Shown: piece after piece, positions 6,388-9,993 of the stretch
Layout: the number at the start of each line of letters is the position of its first letter
Numbering within the stretch: the first letter of the stretch is position 1
Assembly: GCA_013695335.1 (NCBI GenBank)
Contig: JACDAR010000138.1
Coordinates: 1-9,993 of the forward strand
From: Rubrobacter sp.
Lineage (GTDB): Bacteria > Actinomycetota > Rubrobacteria > Rubrobacterales > Rubrobacteraceae
Direction of reading: 5' to 3'
DNA length: 9,993 nt
Translations under genes and position numbers: made by a program
Notes under the pieces: generated by a model
What the model saw: only the letters and a program-made list of their open reading frames with translations
Database searches by the model: none
What the model was told of the DNA's origin: nothing

Positions 6388-6408
6388 CGACGACCGAAGG
6401 GAGAGACC

Positions 6409-7131
6409 ATGACCGAGACCCGCACGCGCGAACAGCAGGCGCAGGAAGAACAACTACCGGCGCAGTACGTCAACTACGTTTTCTTTAAGCTGGATCCGCT
6501 GTGGCGCCGCCTCCCTGATGACGAGCGCGAGGCTGGCAAACGTGAGTTTCTGGCAGCCGTTGAGGAGCATTCAGTCGGTATGCTGCTGCGCTCCTTCTCC
6601 CTGATGGGCCTCCGCTCCGACGCGGACTTCATGCTGTGGAGGATCGGGCACGACCTCGACGCCTTCGAAGCCATGCAAGCGGCTCTGATGAAGACTGGCC
6701 TCGGAAGATATCTGTCCGTGACGTATTCGTATTTCGGGCTGGCGCGGCGCTCCATCTACGTCGGCGAGCAGACGCCTGGCTTCGAGAACCGACGCTACAT
6801 CGTTCCGGGCGAGGGCGAGTACCTTTTCGTGTACCCGTTCGTGAAGACGAGGGAGTGGTACGGCCTCCCACTCGAAGAGCGCCAGCGCATGATGAACGAA
6901 CACATGCAGATCGGGCGCAAGCACTACCCCGTCAAGAACAACACAGCCTACTGCTTCGGCATCGAAGACTACGAATTCATACTCTCCTTCGAGGCGGAAT
7001 CTCCAGAGAAGTTCCAGGATCTCATGATGGAGCTGCGCGAGTCGGAGGCAAGCTCGTACACCGAACTCGACACCCCCATCTTCACCTGCCGCCGTCGCGA
7101 CCTGCCCGAGGTTCTCGAAACTTTAGGCTAA
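6409..7131 (+). CDS. hemQ: Coproheme decarboxylase (HemQ/ChdC), chlorite dismutase superfamily
   Basis: A 240-residue cytosolic enzyme that oxidatively decarboxylates iron-coproporphyrin III to heme b with peroxide, the last step of the coproporphyrin-dependent heme pathway of Gram-positive bacteria. The C-terminal half carries the family core: YPFVKTREWY (142-151), EERQRMMNEHMQIGRKHYP (156-174), FGIEDYEFILSFE (183-195) and the terminal TPIFTCRR. Y142 fits the catalytic Tyr and H165 the proximal heme ligand; their spacing of 23 agrees with what I recall of the actinobacterial enzymes (Y135/H158 in Corynebacterium diphtheriae). The start at 6409 is fixed by GAAGGGAG (6396-6403) five bases upstream; the frame is open further upstream but overlaps the preceding gene. 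The first 17 residues are polar and probably disordered. No other heme gene is visible in the window. A chlorite-degrading function is unlikely given the actinobacterial HemQ-type motifs. Confidence 0.93.
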   Translation: MTETRTREQQAQEEQLPAQYVNYVFFKLDPLWRRLPDDEREAGKREFLAAVEEHSVGMLLRSFSLMGLRSDADFMLWRIGHDLDAFEAMQAALMKTGLGRYLSVTYSYFGLARRSIYVGEQTPGFENRRYIVPGEGEYLFVYPFVKTREWYGLPLEERQRMMNEHMQIGRKHYPVKNNTAYCFGIEDYEFILSFEAESPEKFQDLMMELRESEASSYTELDTPIFTCRRRDLPEVLETLG

Positions 7132-7169
7132 TTAACGAATCCTTAACTTCAATCCGTAGCGCGAGACTT

Positions 7170-7186
7170 TTGTACTCCGGTACAAT
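7170..7186 (+). promoter_or_regulatory. Candidate upstream promoter of the cysteine operon with TTGTAC/GTACAA inverted repeat
   Basis: TACAAT at 7181-7186 is a good -10 box. It overlaps an inverted repeat, TTGTAC (7170-7175) and GTACAA (7180-7185), with a four-base spacer TCCG. The overlap of box and dyad suggests a regulated promoter. A start near 7193 would give a leader of about 110 bases containing the hairpin at 7205-7239. No convincing -35 is seen at the normal spacing, so confidence is limited. Confidence 0.38.
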
Positions 7187-7204
7187 GCACGCATCGCACC
7201 AGCC

Positions 7205-7239
7205 ATGGCCGGAAGGTCGATCATGGGCCTTCCGGCTAT
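7205..7239 (+). other. Leader or intergenic hairpin upstream of the cysteine operon
   Basis: ATGGCCGGAAGG (7205-7216) and CCTTCCGGCTAT (7228-7239) form a 12-pair stem with a single G-T wobble and an 11-base loop. It lies 74 bases after the hemQ stop and 65 bases before the cysM ATG. No run of T follows directly; a mixed GGATTTCTTC lies about 12 bases on. It could end or stabilise the hemQ mRNA, or act as a leader element for the cysteine operon if the upstream promoter is used. It matches no riboswitch I recognise. Confidence 0.55.
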
Positions 7240-7266
7240 CACGTAGGTTGGATTTCTTCGCCGGTG

Positions 7267-7294
7267 TGGACGCTGGCACTCCGCGCTGTATAAT
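7267..7294 (+). promoter_or_regulatory. Probable leaderless promoter of the cysteine operon
   Basis: TGGACG (7267-7272), four of six matches to TTGACA, is followed after 16 bases by a perfect TATAAT (7289-7294). The ATG of the cysteine synthase gene begins at 7305, 11 bases after the end of the -10 box, where transcription should start or nearly so. The bases between (TAATCCCGAC) contain no Shine-Dalgarno sequence. Together these support a leaderless or near-leaderless mRNA for the first gene of the operon. Confidence 0.65.
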
Positions 7295-7304
7295 TAATCC
7301 CGAC

Positions 7305-8234
7305 ATGATTACTCGGATTAACGAACAGGTTGCAGCAGGCACGCGAAACGTGGGTCTCGTCGGGAACACACCGCTGCTGGATTTGCCCGCCATCTCGGCG
7401 GAGACGCCGGGAGTACGCATCTTCGGAAAGGCCGAATGGTACAACCCAGGCGGCTCGGTCAAGGACAGGCCGGCGCTGTGGATGATCCGGGACGGCGAGG
7501 AGTCAGGCGCGCTGACGCCCGAGAAAGTCATCCTGGATTCGACGAGCGGAAACACCGGAATCGCTTACGCCTGGATCGGGGCTGCACTCGGCTACAAGGT
7601 CAAGCTGTGCATGCCCAGGAACGCCAGCGAGGAGCGAAAGAAGATCCTGCGGGCCTACGGCGTAGAATTCGTGCTCACGGACCCAGGCGAGGGCTCCGAT
7701 GGTGCTATCCGCGAGGCGCGCAAGATGTATGCTGAAGACCCGGAGAGGTATTTCTACCCTGACCAGTACAGCAACCCGGCCAACCCGCGCTCGCACTACG
7801 AGAGTACTGCGCCGGAGATCTGGGAGCAGACGAACGGTGAGATCACACACTTCGTCGCGGGTCTTGGGACGAGCGGGACGTTCGTCGGCACAGCCAGCCG
7901 CCTCAAGGAATACAATCCGGACATACGTGTGATCTCCTTCGAGCCTGACTCACCGTTCCACGGCCTGGAAGGCATGAAGCACATGGAGAGCGCCATCGTG
8001 CCTGCCATCTACGATCCCATGGTCGCCGACGAGAACAGGCGCACCCCCACGGAAGACGCCTACGCGATGGTCAAGAGCGTCGCGCGCGAAGAGGGCATCC
8101 TCATCGGAATCTCCGCCGGGGCCGCCGTGGCGACCGCAGCCAAGCTGGCGCGGGAGATAGAGTCGGGGACCATAGTGACCATCCTGTGCGACGGGGCGGA
8201 CAAGTACCTATCCGAGAGTTTCTGGGAGGAGTAG
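7305..8234 (+). CDS. cysM: PLP-dependent cysteine synthase, CysM type (sulfur-carrier dependent)
   Basis: A 309-residue fold-type II PLP enzyme that makes cysteine by beta-replacement. K53 in NPGGSVKDRPA is the Schiff-base Lys, TSGNTGIAYA (80-89) binds the substrate carboxylate, and GLGTSGT (186-192) holds the cofactor phosphate. Its partners downstream (JAMM peptidase, ubiquitin-like carrier, MoeZ-type activator) indicate the Mycobacterium CysM route, in which O-phosphoserine is the acceptor and CysO thiocarboxylate the sulfur donor. In my by-eye alignment to M. tuberculosis CysM, a basic K225 falls at the position of its phosphoserine-selecting Arg220; this needs a real alignment. The end, DGADKYLSESFWEE, resembles the CysM C-terminus. 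The start at 7305 is chosen because a TATAAT box lies just upstream; an in-frame ATG at 7185 would add 40 unconserved-looking residues and overlaps another -10 box. The stop lies inside the ribosome site region of the next gene. O-acetylserine use cannot be excluded. Confidence 0.88.
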   Translation: MITRINEQVAAGTRNVGLVGNTPLLDLPAISAETPGVRIFGKAEWYNPGGSVKDRPALWMIRDGEESGALTPEKVILDSTSGNTGIAYAWIGAALGYKVKLCMPRNASEERKKILRAYGVEFVLTDPGEGSDGAIREARKMYAEDPERYFYPDQYSNPANPRSHYESTAPEIWEQTNGEITHFVAGLGTSGTFVGTASRLKEYNPDIRVISFEPDSPFHGLEGMKHMESAIVPAIYDPMVADENRRTPTEDAYAMVKSVAREEGILIGISAGAAVATAAKLAREIESGTIVTILCDGADKYLSESFWEE

Positions 8235-8238
8235 CTTC

Positions 8239-8661
8239 TTGCCGCTCAAGATCGGGGCCGGCGACGTCGGCCACATCCACGACCATGCGAAAGAGACGTA
8301 TCCCGAGGAATGCTCGGGGGTAATAGTGGGCATGGACGTCGGGGAGATGAAGATCGTGGTCGACGTGTGGCGCGCCGAGAACACTTTCGAGGAGGACGAA
8401 CGCGGTCACCGCTTCCTCATAGACCCGAAGGAGTACATAGCGTTCGAGAAGCGGGCTGGCGAGCGGGACATGGACATCCTGGGGGTGTACCATTCGCACC
8501 CGGACCATCCGGCGAAGCCGTCTGACTACGACTGCGAGCATGCGTGGCCCGGCTGGTCGTATGTGATCGCCTCCGTCTCCGAAAACGGGGTCGAGGATAT
8601 GCGCTCGTGGCTGCTCAAAGACGACCGCTCGGGCTACAAGGACGAGCCCATCGTAGGTTAG
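8239..8661 (+). CDS. mec: JAMM/MPN+ metallopeptidase, Mec type (M67 family)
   Basis: A 140-residue zinc peptidase of the JAB1/MPN/Mov34 family. The JAMM motif is complete: H85-x-H87, seven residues, S95, two residues, D98, with E24 (in YPEECSGVIVG) as the likely catalytic Glu. In Mycobacterium the homologous Mec cleaves cysteine off the C-terminus of the CysO-cysteine adduct; the same role is inferred here. Because the neighbouring carrier has residues after its Gly-Gly, this enzyme may also trim the precursor, as related JAMM proteins are known to do for QbsE-type carriers. The start is a TTG at 8239: GGGAGGAG (8224-8231) lies seven bases before it and overlaps the end of cysM, so the genes are tightly coupled (four bases apart). 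No N-terminal signal is seen, so it is cytosolic. Confidence 0.9.
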   Translation: MPLKIGAGDVGHIHDHAKETYPEECSGVIVGMDVGEMKIVVDVWRAENTFEEDERGHRFLIDPKEYIAFEKRAGERDMDILGVYHSHPDHPAKPSDYDCEHAWPGWSYVIASVSENGVEDMRSWLLKDDRSGYKDEPIVG

Positions 8662-8689
8662 AAACTCAGATACGCGGAAGGAGAATCTC

Positions 8690-8983
8690 ATGCCGAAGGT
8701 CAGAATCCCGACACCCTTGAGACAGTACACCGGGGGCAACTCCGAGGTCGAGGTCGGTGGGGAGACCGCCGGGGCGGCCCTGGATGACCTCACAGGGCAA
8801 CACCCCGACCTGCGCCAGCACCTCTATACGGGCGACGGGAAGCTCCGCTCCTTCGTCAACGTGTACAAGGGCGACGAGGACATCCGTTACCTCGATGGAT
8901 CCGATACGCAGGTCGCTGACGGCGACGAGCTCTCCATCATCCCCTCCATAGCTGGCGGCTCCGCCGGAAGGCGATGTAGGTAG
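8690..8983 (+). CDS. cysO: Ubiquitin-like sulfur carrier protein, CysO/MoaD/ThiS type, with C-terminal extension
   Basis: A 97-residue beta-grasp protein resembling M. tuberculosis CysO: IPTPLRQYTGG near the start, FVNVYKGDEDIRYLDG (55-70), and VADGDELSIIPSIAGG (75-90). In the family the C-terminal Gly-Gly carboxylate is adenylated by MoeZ/MoeB and turned into a thiocarboxylate that donates sulfur to CysM. Here Gly89-Gly90 are not terminal: seven residues, SAGRRCR, follow before the TAG stop. Conjugation therefore needs prior cleavage after Gly90, probably by the adjacent JAMM peptidase (inference). The tail contains a Cys and three Arg. The start is supported by AAGGAG six bases upstream. 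The gene is 28 bases after mec and 60 bases before moeZ. A single-base error near the 3' end could also create such a tail and should be excluded. Confidence 0.9.
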   Translation: MPKVRIPTPLRQYTGGNSEVEVGGETAGAALDDLTGQHPDLRQHLYTGDGKLRSFVNVYKGDEDIRYLDGSDTQVADGDELSIIPSIAGGSAGRRCR

Positions 8984-9043
8984 TTTTTAGATACAGATTT
9001 TTTCTGGGCAACCACTAGCTTCAAAACCGGAAGGATTTCGAAG

Positions 9044-9993
9044 ATGCAGACAAGAGAGCCACTAGTACCATCACCCAACGGGGAAGTCTCGCTCTCCAAC
9101 GACGAAATATCCCGTTACAGCCGCCATCTCATCATGCCGGAGGTGGCGCTCGGCGGGCAGAAACAACTCAAGCAGGCGAAGGTGCTCACCGTCGGCACGG
9201 GCGGCCTCGGCAGCCCGCTCGCACTCTATCTTGCGGCGGCCGGGGTCGGGACCATCGGGATCGTTGACTTCGACGTGGTCGATGAGTCCAACTTGCAGCG
9301 TCAGATCCTGCACGGCACCTCGGACGTGGGCCGTCCGAAGGTCGAGAGCGCGAGGGATCGCATCAATGACATCAACCCGAACGTGAACGTCATAATCCAC
9401 GAGGAGGCGCTCACTAGCGAGAACGCGCTCGACATCCTCAAGGACTACGACGTGATCGTGGACGGCACGGACAACTTCCCGACGCGCTACCTCGTCAACG
9501 ACGCCTGCGTCATCCTCGGCAAGCCGAACGTATACGGCTCCATCTTCCGTTTCGAGGGCCAGGCCAGCGTTTTCTATGCCGAGGAAGGCCCGTGTTACCG
9601 CTGCCTCTACCCCGAGCCGCCACCGCCCGGACTGGTGCCGAGTTGCGCCGAGGGCGGGGTTCTCGGGATACTTCCCGGCGCCATCGGGGTCGTGCAGGCG
9701 ACAGAGACGGTGAAGCTCATACTCGGCATCGGGGAGCCGCTCGTCGGGCGTCTCATGCTCTACGACGCGCTGGGGATGAACTTCCGGGAGATGAAGCTCA
9801 GGAAGGACCCGAACTGCCCTGTGTGCGGCGAGAACCCTACGGTCACAGAGCTGATCGACTACCAGGAATTCTGCGGCATCCAGCAGGCTGGCGCCGCCGA
9901 AGCAGAGAACGACGTGCCGGAGATCACCGTCGGTGAGCTCAAGACCAAGATGGACAACGACGAGGACATAAACGTTCTCGACGTGCGCGAGCC
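9044..9993 (+). CDS. moeZ: Adenylyltransferase/sulfurtransferase MoeZ (MoeB/ThiF-type with start of rhodanese domain), truncated by window edge
   Basis: The frame is open from ATG 9044 to the window end (316 codons seen). Residues 21-270 are a ThiF/MoeB-type E1-like domain: RYSRHLIMPEVALGGQ (24-39), ATP-binding GTGGLGSP (51-58), the D75 region, RQ at 86-87, DGTDNFPTR (140-148), and zinc Cys pairs C184/C187 and C258/C261. C201 in PSCAEGG is a conserved Cys of the family. After a linker (270-290), EITVGELKTKMDNDEDINVLDVRE marks the start of a rhodanese domain, whose active-site Cys lies outside the window. MoeZ adenylates the carrier Gly-Gly end and the rhodanese persulfide turns it into thiocarboxylate. 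The ribosome site is AAGGA (9031-9035), eight bases upstream. The 60-base gap after cysO contains two T-runs (8994-8998 and about 9000-9005) but no strong hairpin, so transcription probably continues. It may also serve molybdopterin or thiamine carriers. Confidence 0.92.
   Translation, partial: MQTREPLVPSPNGEVSLSNDEISRYSRHLIMPEVALGGQKQLKQAKVLTVGTGGLGSPLALYLAAAGVGTIGIVDFDVVDESNLQRQILHGTSDVGRPKVESARDRINDINPNVNVIIHEEALTSENALDILKDYDVIVDGTDNFPTRYLVNDACVILGKPNVYGSIFRFEGQASVFYAEEGPCYRCLYPEPPPPGLVPSCAEGGVLGILPGAIGVVQATETVKLILGIGEPLVGRLMLYDALGMNFREMKLRKDPNCPVCGENPTVTELIDYQEFCGIQQAGAAEAENDVPEITVGELKTKMDNDEDINVLDVRE

Noticed and set aside
7185..7304. In-frame 40-residue N-terminal extension of the cysteine synthase from an ATG at 7185
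   Set aside because: The ATG overlaps a TACAAT box, has no ribosome site, the extension crosses a strong hairpin and a consensus TATAAT, and known CysM proteins begin close to the residues encoded from 7305.
8984..9010. Terminator between cysO and moeZ suggested by T-runs
   Set aside because: The only hairpin nearby (GGCG/CGCC around 8955-8968) is short, lies inside the cysO coding sequence and is about 20 bases from the T-runs.
1..9993. CRISPR array, tRNA, rRNA, insertion sequence or phage genes
   Set aside because: No regularly spaced direct repeats, tRNA-like cloverleaf, transposase or integrase motifs were seen on either strand.

Overview
The window looks like chromosome from a high-GC actinobacterium. 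Rubrobacter or a close relative is my best guess. It rests on the actinobacterial-type HemQ, a CysM/Mec/CysO/MoeZ cysteine cluster of the kind known from Mycobacterium, GTG and TTG starts with strong Shine-Dalgarno sequences, and TACAAT/TATAAT boxes so close to start codons that some mRNAs appear leaderless. No rRNA, tRNA, CRISPR array, transposase or phage gene was seen.

Left half, minus strand (4367 down to 1): one tightly packed, probably single-operon set of membrane and exported proteins. In transcription order it holds a six-helix membrane protein (A), an exported Cu/Zn superoxide dismutase with all metal ligands intact, a small four-helix protein, three more six-helix proteins (B, C, D), and the N-terminal membrane half of what is probably a sensor histidine kinase, cut by the window edge. 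A, B, C and D share an N-terminal motif, a mid-protein LPR-type loop and a C-terminal GW(V/L)(L/M)xG helix. They therefore form an unnamed paralogous family expanded in tandem.

A 211-base divergent intergenic region (4368-4578) separates this operon from the plus-strand half.

Right half, plus strand: an aldo/keto reductase (4579-5577) comes first. A VC0807-like membrane protein with a likely leaderless start (5642-6367) follows, then the coproheme decarboxylase HemQ/ChdC (6409-7131), the terminal enzyme of the coproporphyrin-dependent heme pathway. After a 173-base regulatory gap with two candidate promoters and a strong hairpin comes a complete sulfur-carrier cysteine pathway: CysM-type synthase, Mec-type JAMM peptidase, CysO-type ubiquitin-like sulfur carrier, and a MoeZ-type adenylyltransferase/sulfurtransferase that runs off the window. 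MoeZ would load sulfur on CysO, CysM would transfer it to a serine-derived acceptor while still attached to CysO, and Mec would release the cysteine.

The main points for a second look are a seven-residue tail after the Gly-Gly of the CysO-like protein, which implies proteolytic maturation; the tandem membrane-protein family around sodC; two near-identical GGGCGGTT...CCGCCC palindromes placed directly after stop codons; and the promoter/leader region of the cysteine operon.
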